Positions 47,516 to 59,275 of a DNA stretch of 64,000 nucleotides are shown here, in pieces. The notes beneath the pieces are model-generated. The model had not been told where the DNA came from, searched no databases, and saw only the letters and a list, made by a program, of their open reading frames with translations. A program made the position numbers and the translations under genes. Origin of the DNA: Carallia brachiata (Eukaryota > Streptophyta > Magnoliopsida > Malpighiales > Rhizophoraceae); assembly GCA_021464245.1 (NCBI GenBank), contig JADCRB010000109.1, positions 372,001 through 436,000 of the forward strand, given 5' to 3'. The first letter of the stretch is position 1. Every line of letters begins with the position of its first letter.

Positions 47516-49667
47516 TTATAATGGACTAGCCTTCATTGCATGAACAGCCAAAGCAAACATTTCCTCAATCTGCCTGAAACGGGTGTTGGCCTCAGCCTCA
47601 GAATGAAGAAGGTGTTGTAGTCTTGACTGCTTGTTAGCAACGACATCCTTGACAGTCGCACTTGACTTTGCCAGGTCCTTGATTTTTACTTGTGCTCTCG
47701 TCTGATCAGCTTTTAATGCTTTTAACTTGGCCTCAAGTTCTACAATTTGCCTTGCCAAAGATGCTTCCTTCGTCATCTCAGCCTTCAGCATACCAAACTC
47801 TGAGGAGAAAGCAGCCTTGAAGTTCTCTAATGACGCACTAGTCTCCTTGGTTTCCTCTGCTACTTGACGTTGTACCGAGACATCTACAACAATATGATCA
47901 AGATCCTTTAGTATGTTGTCTAACGCATTTGATTGCCCAAACTGCATCCCAGAATTCGACGAGTGTGTGGTCAAAAATTCAAGATATTTTCTTAGATCAG
48001 AGACAGTGGCTGAGCTAGAGAGGATTGTTGGTCCACATTCAAGCAAACACAAGGCAGCACGGAAGGTTTGTGCCCCTTCAGTAGCATATCTGTCATCATG
48101 GTGAAATGAGGCCGATTCGGCCTGGATCTCAGGTAGGATTGGATCAATGTTCAATGCTTGCTCAAAGGCACCCATTTGAGACACCAACTCATTTAGCTGC
48201 AAATTCAAGGACAAAGTCAAAATCTAGACAACAAACAAACAAATTCAGCAAATCAGACATGCATACCACCTCTTTATCATCGCACAGTACTAAAGAATTG
48301 CCACTCTTTGAAGCAACAATGGCGGAAGGTAATGCCAGAGAAGTTTTAGTCTCACGGTCAGTAGCTCGGTCATCATCAGATACAGAGAATTCAGCATTTG
48401 TCTCCACAATGAGTCGAGCCCCAGAAGTCGGCTCATCTTCAGCCAAATCAATGGGGCTGGCATTGGCAAAAAGCTTGGTCGGGGGAAGAGTTATTCCTGA
48501 CTCATCAAAGTTGAGTAAAACCAAGCTCTCAACATAAGAAAATACAAATTTAGTGAACTCTTCCCACCAAAATCGTACATTTCTAAATTGTTGAGACTCT
48601 GGGTCATATGACAGTAAGCCTCCTGCAAAGTTTTCCTCTGAAATTGGGACAGAAGTTTCTAGTAATAGTTCGCCATTCTTTCTAAATGTTGCCAAACCCG
48701 AAATTCGTTGAGTTTGGAGAGAGTGCTCATTGAGAACTAGCAGCCTAGTCCATGAATCCTCTGCCCCATACTCTTTCATGAACCATACACAAAAATGAGT
48801 ACTACCTATATGTTCTTCAACAATCGCAATAGATGATTCCTTGTATGCCCATACAGATAACCCAGTTGTAAAAGGCACAGCTGCTAAAGGCTTTGGTAAC
48901 ATAATTTCCTGAAAAACCTCTCGTCCCACATCAAAGGCCCAAACCGAATAGCAACCATACTCTTCATAAGAAACATATTTGATTCTTTGAAGACCCAGAA
49001 AATGAACAGACCCATTAACAAAAGCAAATCTTCTGCTGCCCAGATCAATTTCATGATTGGGCGCAATGGAAGTGACATTCTTCCAAGTCCCAGCGTTGAG
49101 AGAGTAAACCTCATACTCAACATTAATTTGCTTCCCCGAGGTCCCACTCAGGGACCGTGCAATTCTCAGCACTTTATAGTCATTGTTTCCGGAATCAAAC
49201 CCAAACCCAAAATGATTCCCAGTATAAAAACCCTTAAAGTGGGGTTCGAGTTGCGGTAAAAATGCTGTTTTTCTAATCAATGGGTTCCAGAAAAAACACG
49301 AATCGATCCCTTTCTCAATATGATGTACCACAAAAAGTACACCATTGCAAGAACCAATTACCTCGTTCCAAGAATAGCCGTCATAAGTCGTGGGTGGCAG
49401 ATGAAGGTCCAAATAGTCATTGAACTGCTCATCGTCCAAGTGAAGAGTGTATCTTTCCTCCTCGCAAATAGGACGCTGCAGAAACAATAGTAACAGTTGG
49501 CTGTTGCTGCTGCTCTTGTTGGTCTTGGTTAGGTGTGTGGAAATGAAGGTCGGGCTTCTGATGAGGAAGTACCAAGACTTGCAGACACAAGTGCATCGAC
49601 CGAGAGATTTGATGGGCAACTTGCAGAGAATTTCTGTTATTACTTCTTGAGGAAAGTAATCAGACAT
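47516..49667 (-). CDS. Gene D: intact F-box/FBA/coiled-coil protein, two exons
   Basis: Exon 1 (49667-48267) has 467 codons, the phase-0 intron is 48266-48197 (70 nt, GTATGC...TTTGCAG), and exon 2 (48196-47516) has 226 codons and a stop: 693 aa. F-box about 5-45 (FPQEVITEILCKLPIKSLGR, CVCKSWYFLI); Ser/Asn loop near 50-55; FBA-type domain (EVIGSCNGVLF, CFFWNPLIRKTAFLP, FGFGFDSGNNDYKVL, EVYSLNAGTWKNV, FCVWFMKEYGAEDSW); acidic linker; helical tail ending AVHAMKASPL. It is closest to gene B, from which it differs mainly by lacking the stop. Read without splicing, exon 1 stops at 492 aa inside exon 2. The SINE at 47334 begins its 3' UTR. Predicted role: SCF substrate adaptor, substrate unknown. 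Confidence 0.85.
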
Positions 49668-52345
49668 TTTTTTTTTTTTTTCTGTTTGACTCTGTTGATG
49701 GAGAAATATACCAGTGATTTAATGGCTGATCTTGCAGGTATCAAACAAAAATGCTCGAAGAAGTCACTTAGAGAGGAATACCAGCTTTATGTGTTCTACC
49801 CAATTATTGGTGGTCCATTATGGTCCAATATTGGGGCCAGATTGGAGAAAAATATAATTTATTTCTATAAAAGTTTTAGGCTTGCAAGAGTGATGATGGT
49901 CTCAGGCAACTTGGATATGTAATCCTTTTCATCGATTTTTTTTGGTACAGAATAGCTTTTCACGTTGGTAATTTAGAATTGTCCCTTATTTTACTGTAAA
50001 TTTGTTATCCAAATCGTATTACTAATATGTTAATAAATAAAAGATTAAAGATTTAAACTTTTAAATTTTCTAACTGTGTTTTTTTCGCCAATCGGTTAGT
50101 GTAGATAAGTTTAAAAAAAAAAAATCGTCCCATATTTTTAATACTGGAAAATGATAGTTGAACTTAGAAATGTTGAATGCAGAGTTCGCACAGCTAATTG
50201 TTATATACAATATTAATATGTTAATTGCACTCAAATTTAATTATAAACTTTATATGTTTTTTAATTTTTTAACACTATCATTTTATAATGTGTAATAATA
50301 TTAAGACTGCTGTGCAACAGTAGTAGGATATATGTGAAAAAAAAAATAACGACATCAACTCTCCATCAATAGATTTTCTTGCGTTTATATATCGGAACTC
50401 TTCAACATTATGTGATTGGGAAATGGTTTCTGAATTAAGGGCGTGGACCGAGAGTTGGACCGAATTAAGTGTTGTGCACATTATTAATAAAGTTGTTACA
50501 CATTAACCTTACTTATAAGTTTCATAAGTTTTTACATGTTTTCTTTTAAAAACTTATAATGTGTAAAATTACTAAAATTAATGTATAACGTACTTATAAA
50601 GAATGTGTATAAGAGTTAATTCGATTTATCTCTCAATTTCTCTCAGAGTCCATATACCTTTGCCCTATATAATTGGATACTTTGTTATTATTTAGAGAAA
50701 AGTTTAATGGACCAAGGGGGATGGATTGAGTGTGCACTGTGTTAAGTATTATGCATATCATTATAAATATGTTATACATCAATTTTAACTGTAAATTTTA
50801 TAAATTTTTATATATATTTTTTTTCAAAAAACTTATTACGTGTAAAACTATTAAGGTAAATGTGCAAAAGACTTATAAAATATGTGCCTAAAAAATAATT
50901 TTGTCTATCTCTCGATTTATGTATATTTACCCTAATATTTATTAGTTCTGAGTTTAAGATTTTGTCGTCATTTCTTAACCTTTCTACCTATTTTATAACA
51001 AAAAAATAAATAAATAATTTTATTATTTATATAAAATAGAGTCATCACATATATAAAAGTTAAATTATTAAAAGTACAATTAAATTGATGTAAAATGGTG
51101 GACAAAAAAAATCACTTGATGTAGTAGTTTAGTAACAAGTCGACACACGTTATCTACTAATAATTCAAGTTCAAGTTCCTGCGAAAGTAACTCTCTCTCG
51201 ACAAAATGCTAGATGTCTAGATATTACAGTTGAGAAAGATTGATTACCTTATGACTTTCAAACTCGAAAATCATTATAGTTTCCAGCAGCAAATTTATAC
51301 TAGGCCCTATCAGTATTAGAGTGATAGATATTTTCTTATGAGTGTTGATTAAATGGAAATACAATAATTAGATAAGACTAACTCTAATCAATAAGTGCAA
51401 TAATCTATGTATTTGAGATGTACCTTTTTTATTATAAAAAAAAGTTGGACAAAAAAAATTGGACAAAAATAATAATCGAATTCAAATGTTATACATCAAA
51501 TAAAATATTAATTTAATTTTATTCAATGCTTTTTCACAGAATAAATTATAAAAATTAAAGTTATTAAAATTATAATTATATTGATGTCCAATGTTGGACA
51601 AAAAAAGAACAATTGAATTCAAATGTTATACATCAAATAAAATATTAATTTAATTTTAAAGTAGTTTTTTTTTAATTTTTTTAATCATACATGTTTTTGT
51701 GACATGGGTCTTGAACATAGATGAACAATCGTTAATATGAATTGAGCAAATACAGGATATATCATAATTGAGTAAATTGAATTATAATTATAATGGTTAT
51801 TATAAATATGTGAGAATCTTTCAAAAAAAATTATATATATAGAATTTAAATCATAATTTTATAAAAATATGAAATTAATACAAAATACTATTGAACTAAA
51901 TCAAACAATTCAAAACAATAACATTTAATGCAAATTGTTTTTTTATGCTATTATCTGAAAAATTCACTCATTACTAATCAGGTAGATAGAATCTACTTGA
52001 TTAAGGTTATCCTTTTCAAATCCTAATTTTAATCCTAATTTTACTCAAGGACTAAGAAAGACTTCAAACTAACTTCTCAGTTAATAGTTAATATAATACT
52101 AAAAACATTTGAATTTTCTTTTAGTTTCAGTTTATATACTTAGACATCCAAAATTGTGATAAATTTGGTCAGTTGTTTTCAGATAAGTATAAATTTACTC
52201 AAAATTATTCATTCGCATTGTATTGTTTCAGTTATAGTAGGTTTTCCCATTAAAAAAATTTCAAATGGTTCAATAATGCTTGCTAGCTTTTTGACATTTG
52301 CTCTTTGGATGGTTTACTATAGACAAGCTGCCTACCTAATGATAG
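49668..52345. other. B/D-type upstream flank, no supported gene
   Basis: Counterpart of 32458-35770 without the 699-bp insertion. AT-rich, with repeated 'tgttatacatcaaataaaat' words at about 51488 and 51623. Short open frames are not conserved between the two copies. Confidence 0.5.
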
Positions 52346-53690
52346 GTTTAATATTTGCATAAATATTACATATAATTTTATATTTAATTTGATATTTATT
52401 TATGCAAGTATTATGTTTATTGGCGGATTATACTTTTATTTGCTATTTTATAGTTTGTAAGTCAAATGGATGTAAAAAGAAATAAGAGTGTTGGTTTGGT
52501 CCTATTCATACAAATTTTCCAACCCAACGCATTATTCGGTTTTTAGTCATAACTTCCTCTACACAAGTGAGAATTAGATGATTCTTGACTCAAATCAAAG
52601 GTAATAAATAGGACTATAATTTTTTTACTTTGACCAAATTCAGATTCTACTTAAAAGATGGTTAAAATTTTGTCGGAAGTCACAGGGTAAAATTATCCAA
52701 AATTTTAAAGTCATTTTCCTACTTCGATTTAAATTTTTTAACTACAACCCTTTTAAGAGTATTTAAGGCTAACGTGGTCAGAAAAAAAAAAAAAAAAAAA
52801 AGGGGCCTTGGAGGCTATTCTTTTAAATATGAGACATAAAAGTGTAGAGAGTGAAGAGGGAAAGAACACAAGGGAGGAACTTGAATACGTTGGACACGAC
52901 TTTTTCAATTCATTTTCTTTTCTTTTTTTTTTTTTTTGACCTCTATGATGTTTAATCATAGTTTATCTTTAGTTTTTAGCATGAGTAGTTAAAACGTTAA
53001 ATTAGGGCGAAAGTAATGTAACATAATTTACAGTTGAGTTATTTGATTTTTGTAGTTTCTCAGTACTTTTTTTGATTTTATCGCAATTATATATTGAGAG
53101 ATTTGATTATTTATTTTATTCTTAATCATACTTTTGTGCTTGATCACCATGAAATTAATCATGAGATTTGTATTTAGATCGACAAATGAGATACAATCGT
53201 GCACTAAATAGATAAATATATGAACTTTAAGTCAAATATAAGATAAGTTTATATGATGTCATTAAAAATTTTCTGTTCTTAATGAGTTTGATCTACTTTT
53301 ATGTGAGTTTGAGAGAAGATCACAAATAAATTGAATGTAGTTAGAGTTGTTAGACAAAGAACCCTAACTAAAAAAGAAGTATTGACATTCAAATTATTAA
53401 TGTTATAAAATTCATGTAATTCAACTCATTTAGGTAAAAATCCTTAACCGCGGTACCTTCTATCTTGTATTGAACTTTCAATTAAGTTGTCTATAGTTTT
53501 AATTAGTTAAATTATCTGATTTAATTGAATAATTTTACTTTTAATGATTTTCTCAATCATCAATTTTTTGTAAAATAATTTGAATTACAATTAATTTTTT
53601 GTTTCTTTATATTCGACATCTGGAGTATTCACTAAGATTTTATTACTCTGATCAGCCCTATACATTTGTAGAATTTTACCTGATTACCTA
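52346..53690. mobile_element. Unclassified ~1.3-kb insertion, LTR-like
   Basis: Interrupts a flank that is continuous at C (about 35755-35790). It starts near 'taatgataggtttaatattt' and ends near 'ccctatacatttgtagaatt'. It contains a poly-A tract at about 52782-52801, a possible transcript-start region and 'ttcgacatctggagtattc' near the right end, wording common near the ends of some plant LTRs. Possible duplication 'tacctaatg'/'tacctagtg'. No TG...CA pair was fixed, so the class is uncertain. Confidence 0.35.
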
Positions 53691-53756
53691 GTGCTAGGTA
53701 CCCGCGCAATTCTTTCTAATGGAAAAAATTGGTACAACTCTGTTTACCCATTTTAG

Positions 53757-54507
53757 GGCTGTTTGTCTTACTTGTTTAATATTACTGTTACTGCTTACTG
53801 CTGCTGATTACTGCTATTGATTGCTGATTGCTGATTGCTAATTGTTGTTGCCTGTTGCTGATTACTAAAAAAATTAATGAAGTGTTTGGTTAATTTTATA
53901 TTTGCTGTTACTGTTAAATAACTAAATGACTGATTTGGACATTTAATTTATATTAATATATTATATTAACAAAATTATCTTTATATTCTATAATTTTTAT
54001 TTTTATAATAAATATTTTATAAATAATATTAAGAATTTTCTCACTTAATTTTTATTTTTTCAAACAAATATTAATGTTTACTAGATAATAAAAAATATAA
54101 TGTTTGAATTTTTTTTTAACTATCAATATTAATGAAAATTTGAAGTAAAAAAATATTTACGAATTATTAAAAAATAAGTGTTACGTTTACATAAATATTG
54201 ATGAAATTTAATAACTACTAACAAATTATATTCAAGCAGTAAGTAAAAAAATTATGAATTTATATAAATATTATTTGAATGTATTTTGGTCTATATGAAT
54301 TATTATTAATATTAAAAACTGAAAAGTAACTCAAAAAATAGTAAAAAGTAACTTTAAACTATTTTTCAATCAGTTACTTTTAGAATGTCATATAAAGAAA
54401 TAAGCATAATTAAACAGCAGTTCAAAAAAATTAACCAAACACTCTTCTCCCTACTTTTTGAAAATAAAATGCAAATGTACCATTTTAAAAGTTAACTCAA
54501 ACGCTCC
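53757..54507. mobile_element. hAT-like MITE with GCTGATTACTGCT-type subterminal repeats
   Basis: Starts 'ggctgtttgtctt' and ends, reversed, 'ggagcgtttgagtt', with 'tttag' on both sides (53752-53756, 54508-54512). The left subterminal region is a run of 'gctgattactgctattgatt'-like repeats. Genes B and C have the uninterrupted 'cccattt(t)agagag' site. No coding sequence. Confidence 0.6.
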
Positions 54508-54589
54508 TTTAGAAAAAAACTAAGATTCACCTATTCTAGTTATCACAATTTCTCAAGTATGATATTGTATCTTATATGGTATCCTCAGC

Positions 54590-55295
54590 ATAATTATTAA
54601 AATCACGATTCAGATCATAGGATCGCATGATCTTACAATCTTATATTCTTTCAACAAACTAAATTGTATAAGAAATCATTTTTGGGTAGGATGAGGTAGG
54701 ATCGATATCCGAATCATATAAAATAGTGTAAGATTGTCGGTAGAATTGGAGTAGGATCATACACGTATGGTTTTTTTATTTTTGAAAAAATACTTTTAAG
54801 AATTAATTAGTTAGTAAAATGTCATTTATAATCATTTGGTCTCATAAAAATTATTAAATTAGTTATAATTTAATTATATTAACCATACTTAATAATTAAA
54901 AATATAATTAAAAAATTATATATAAAAAAATTCAATAATAAAATAAGTAGAAGCGTAGTTACCAACAAATATGAAAATACAAAGATAATATATCATTTAA
55001 TTATAATATGATGAAATATAAAATTGATAATAACTTAATTTTAATTGAAAGTTTAAAAGCAATCAAAATTTAACATATGTATATATATTCTCATAATGTT
55101 TAAATTATTGTATTACAGGTGATCAAAATTATATTACTAGTTGTACATACTTTACGGTTAATCATAATTTCATTTATATATAAATATAAATTTATATATT
55201 TTAAGTAAATTTTTATGATTTTATAATCCGATTTTATGATTTGATCATGAGCACCTCAATCGATTAGGTAAGATCCCTATTTTAACAACCTTGAT
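54590..55295. mobile_element. TIR element in the 3' flank of gene E
   Basis: Same element as 35911-37142 without the nested ~470-bp insertion. Begins 'cataattattaaaatcacga' and ends 'ccctattttaacaacctt'. Because C and E share it at the same position while A lacks it, it marks C and E 3' flanks as sharing a more recent ancestor. Confidence 0.6.
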
Positions 55296-55359
55296 CCAAA
55301 GACAATACATGTAGGAAAGCAAATATTAACTTCATTGGCTACCAAACCAATCTAAGTCT

Positions 55360-57539
55360 TCACAATGGAGTGGCCTTCATTAGATGAACAGCCAAAGCAA
55401 ACATTTCCTCAATCTGCTTGAAGCGAGTGTTTGCTGGAGCCTCGGAATGAAGAAGGCATTGTAGTCTTGACTGCTTATTGCCAATAACATCCTTGATAGT
55501 CGAACTTGACTTTGCCAGCTCCTTGATTTTCACTTGTGCTCTCGTATGATCAGCTTTCAATGCTTCTAACTTGCCCTCAAGTTCTACAATTTGCCTTGCC
55601 AAAGATGCTTCCTTCCTCATCTCAACCTTCAGCATACCAAACTCTGAGGAGAAAGAAGCCTTCAAGTTCTCTAATGACGCTCTAGTCTCCTCGGTTTTCT
55701 CCGCTGTTTGACGTTGTACCAAGACGTCTGCAACAATACGATCCAGATCCTTCAGTATGTTGTCTAACGCATTTGATTGCTCAACCTGCATCCCAGCATT
55801 CGACGAGCGTGCCGTCAAAAATTCAAGATATTTTCTTAGATCAGAGACGGTGGGTGAGCTACAGAGGATTTTTGGTCCAAGTTCAAGAACAGACAAGGCA
55901 GCGCGGAAGGTTTGTGCCACTTCGGTAGCATCTCTCTCATGAAGGTAAAATGAGGCTGACCCGGCCGGGATCTCAGGTAGGCTTGGATCAACGTTCAATG
56001 CTTGCTCAAAGGCACTCAATTGAGACACCAACTCAGTTAGCTGCAAAATCGAGAACAGAGTCAAAATCTAGACAACAAACATATGAATTCAGAAAATTAG
56101 ACATGCATACCATCTCTTCATCATCGCACCGCGCTAAAGAACTGCCGCTCCTTGAAGCAACAACGGTGGAAGGTAATGCCCGAGAAGTTTTAGTCTCACT
56201 GTTAGTAGCTTGGTTGTCATCAGATACAGAGAATTCAGCATTTCTCTCCACAATGAGTCCAGCCCCGGAAGGCTGCACATCGTCACCCAAATCAAGGGGG
56301 CTAGCATTGGCAAAAGGCTTGGTCGTGGGAAGTGTTAATGCCGACTCATCAAAGTTGAGCAAAACCAAGCTCTCAACATAAGAAAATACATACTTAGTAA
56401 ATTGTTCCCACCAAAATCGTACATTTCTACGTTGTTGAGAATCTGGGTCATATGACAGTAAGCCTCCGCAAAGTGTTCCTCTGAAGTTTGGACAGAAGTT
56501 TCTAGTAATAGTTCGCCATTCTTCCTAAATGTTGCCAAACCCGAAATTCGTCTGGTTTGGAGAGAGTGATCATTGAGAACCAGCAACTTAGTCCATGAAT
56601 CCTCCGCCCCATACTCTTTCATGAACCATACACAAAAATGAGTATTACCCAACACTGTTCTCTTTTCAACAATCGCAATTGATGATTCCTTGTATGCCCA
56701 TGCAGATAACCCAGCAGTTGTCACAGGGACACCTACTAAGGGCTTTGGTAACATCATTTCATGAAAAACCTCCAGTCCCAGATCAAAGGCCAAAACCGAA
56801 TAGCAACCATCCTCTTCATAAGAAGCATTTTTGATTCTTTGAAAACCCAAAAAATGAACAGACCCATTGACAAAAGCAAACCGACTGCTGACCGGATAAA
56901 TTTCATGATTGGGCGCAATGGAAGTGACATTCTTCCAAGTCCCAGCGTTGAGCGAGTAAACCTCATACTCAATGTTAACTTGCTTCCACGAGGTCCCACT
57001 CAGGGATCGTGCAATTCTCAGTACTTTGTAGTCATTGTCTCTGGAATCAAACCCAAACCCAAAATAATTCCCAGTATAACAATCCTTAAACGAGTAGGGT
57101 TCGAGTTGCGGTAAAAATGCTGTTTTTCTAATCAATGGGTTCCAGAAAAAACATGATTCGATCCCATTATCGATATGATGTACAACAAAAAGTACACCAT
57201 TGCAAGAACCAATTACCTCGTTCCAAGAAGAGGGGTCACAAGTCGTGGGTGGCAGATGAAGGTCCAAATACTCTTCAACTGCTCATCGTCCAAGTGAAGA
57301 GTGTATCTTTCCTCCCCGGTATGAGGACTCTGCAGAAACAAAAGTAAAAGTTGCTTGTTGTTGTTGTTGTTGTTGTTCTTCTTCTTCTTCTTGGTCTTGG
57401 TTAGGTGTGTGGAAATGAAGGCGGGGCTTCTGATGAGGAAGTACCAAGACTTGCAGACACAAGTGCATTGCACGAGAGATTTGATGGGCAACTTGCAGAG
57501 AATTTCTGTGACTACTCGTGCAGGCAAGTAATCGGACAT
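55360..57539 (-). pseudogene. Gene E: F-box/coiled-coil gene with two 1-nt deletions
   Basis: The F-box (LPARVVTEILCKLPIKSLVQ) and a Lys/Asn-rich run are read from 57539. A missing base near 57270-57276 then shifts the frame and stops translation at 108 aa. The FBA domain reopens from 57267 (WNEVIGSCNGVLF, CFFWNPLIRKTAFLP, FGFGFDSRDNDYKVL). A second missing base near 56466 ('cctccgcaaag' for 'cctcctgcaaag') breaks it again. The intron (56110-56041, 70 nt) keeps GTATGC and TTTGCAG-type borders (here 'ttttgcag'), and exon 2 (56040-55360) is a full 681 nt. Its segments resemble different siblings in turn. Probably non-functional for the F-box protein; exon 2 is undamaged. Confidence 0.85.
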
Positions 57540-57839
57540 TTTTTTTTTCTGTTTAACTTTGAGGTCAGGGGAAATATCTCAGCATTTTAACAGCTGATCA
57601 TCCAGCAAAAATGCTCGAAGAAGCCAGCTACAGAGGAATACCAGTTTACAGAGACCCTCGAAATCAGCTTTTTCTTTTGAGAAAGCAAACAATTTGATAC
57701 CTCTACTTTTACCTACATGAAAAAGATCGAAAGACTTCGACGCTAAGTTGTCTTTTTTTTACTTTTTTTTTTCTTCTTTTTTTAATTTCAATGGACAAAA
57801 ATGTCTTTCACATTTCAAACCTTTTCTATTTAGGGTTTG

Positions 57840-58260
57840 AGTATACGGCCCGAGGGTTTTTGGCCTGAGAGTTATACAAATTGTAATATAAATAATTTTT
57901 TTTGTAATAAAAAAATAAATTATACTTATTTTTTATTATAAAAAATATAATTATTGTTTAAAAAAAAGTGTCATTACACTTTCGGAATTAGATATCTGTC
58001 CGAATATTTTTTTATGCAACAAAATTATGATTTTGTGTAACAATACTTTTATTTTGTGCAACAAAAAAAATATAAAAAAATACAAGTTTTTCTTGTTGCA
58101 CAACATAATAATCTTATTACACAAAATTATAAATTTATTACACAAAAAAATATTCGGACAGATACCTAATTCTGAAACTCTAATTTTTTCCAAAAAAAAA
58201 AAATCATCTTTGCTGTAATTCGGGCAATCCTCGGGCCAAAAACCCTTGGACCATCTACCT
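57840..58260. mobile_element. Nested foldback elements upstream of gene E
   Basis: The inner palindromic MITE (57969-58190) has arms 'gatatctgtccgaatatttt' and, reversed, 'ggtatctgtccgaatatttt'. It is the counterpart of 39657-39880. Around it, E alone has outer inverted pieces 'cggcccgagggtttttggcc' and, reversed, 'ccaagggtttttggcccgag', suggesting a second element surrounding or overlapping the first. Confidence 0.6.
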
Positions 58261-59275
58261 TTTCCGTTCTATTTATGCCACTGGATAAGCCTCTCTTTTT
58301 TTTTTTATTTCTCCGCCCAATCCCTCCGTGTCATTGTGCTTTTGCTTTGCGTCTTTTTGATCTGCTGTGTTATTGGGTTTTGGCACCTTTTTACTGTAAA
58401 TTGCTTCGACCAGATCTGAGACAATTGTCTGTATGCTATCAAATTTAAGGCTATTAGTATTTTCTTTGAGCAGCATATGAGGGTTTGGCTTGTAGATTTT
58501 GTGGGCAATGCCCCAATTACTGGCAATCGAACCAAAAATTTGGTTTGCATTAAATTACTTGATTAGAAATGTGGCAACTGGTTGTGGGAAGCTTGAGTTC
58601 AATGTTGTTATTATAAATCACGGGCATGTGGCTGTTTTTTGGGATGAATGAAAGATAGCATGAATATAGTTCATCATCTTCTGAGTCTTGTATTACAAAC
58701 AAAAAGTGCCATTTAAGGATGAGCGTATGGAGTCAGCTGTAAATGCAATGGATGATTGTAGATATTTCTACATTGTTAATAGATATTAGAGATTACTGGA
58801 TCTTGTTGTAAATTTGAAATTCTACAAGACATGTACATTGTAGTTATTAATACACTCCATAAGTATGCTTTCGTGGATCTTCTTTGCTTAAGAAAATTAG
58901 CTTTAGTGCTTTAATTATTTTGTAGGTGGGAAAAAAATACTAATTGAATTCAAGCCTTGCTTTTAAAGGGAAAATGAAATTTAAATCAGATAAGGGATTA
59001 CACTCTAGCAATTTTTTTTTTTTATTGGGCTGATCATCTCCCTGTGTTCCTTATGTTGTGTTGATAAGTAAGTGATCTCACTACGGAGGATCATGTCATG
59101 AAATTAGTGCTTTTTATCAAATAAAATTTCTTATATAGCACCAAACTGGTGGCAGTGTGCATGAGCTTGATGGCTATCTATTTATAATTTAGATAGTTTT
59201 CTGTGCGGCTGCTGCAATCTTCAACCTTGTAAAGATGTGTGGTAAGTTTTTTGGCATCATATGATATACCTTCAA

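Larger units (their letters stand above)
37143..55300. repeat. Higher-order block 2 (genes C and D)
   Basis: Second copy of the two-gene block, collinear with 18620-37142. Insertions specific to this block are two solo LTRs, a LINE tail and a full SINE. It lacks the block-1 insertions at 21671, 24567, 25272, 27633, 28906 and 32666. This reciprocal presence and absence shows that most transposition came after the duplication. Confidence 0.7.
55301..59275. repeat. Higher-order block 3 (gene E, partial)
   Basis: Third start of the repeated block: gene E plus an A/C-type upstream flank up to about 59275, where it breaks at 'ataccttcaattaggggtgt'. A short piece of the same flank resurfaces at about 60065-60190. 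A B/D-type partner would lie beyond or has been lost; none is seen before the window ends. Confidence 0.6.

Noticed and set aside
18891..57539. Idea that this is a self-incompatibility S-locus (S-RNase plus SLF F-box genes)
   Set aside because: Tandem F-box/FBA genes fit superficially, but no RNase T2-type frame was found, and the coiled-coil exon is not part of SLF proteins as I know them.
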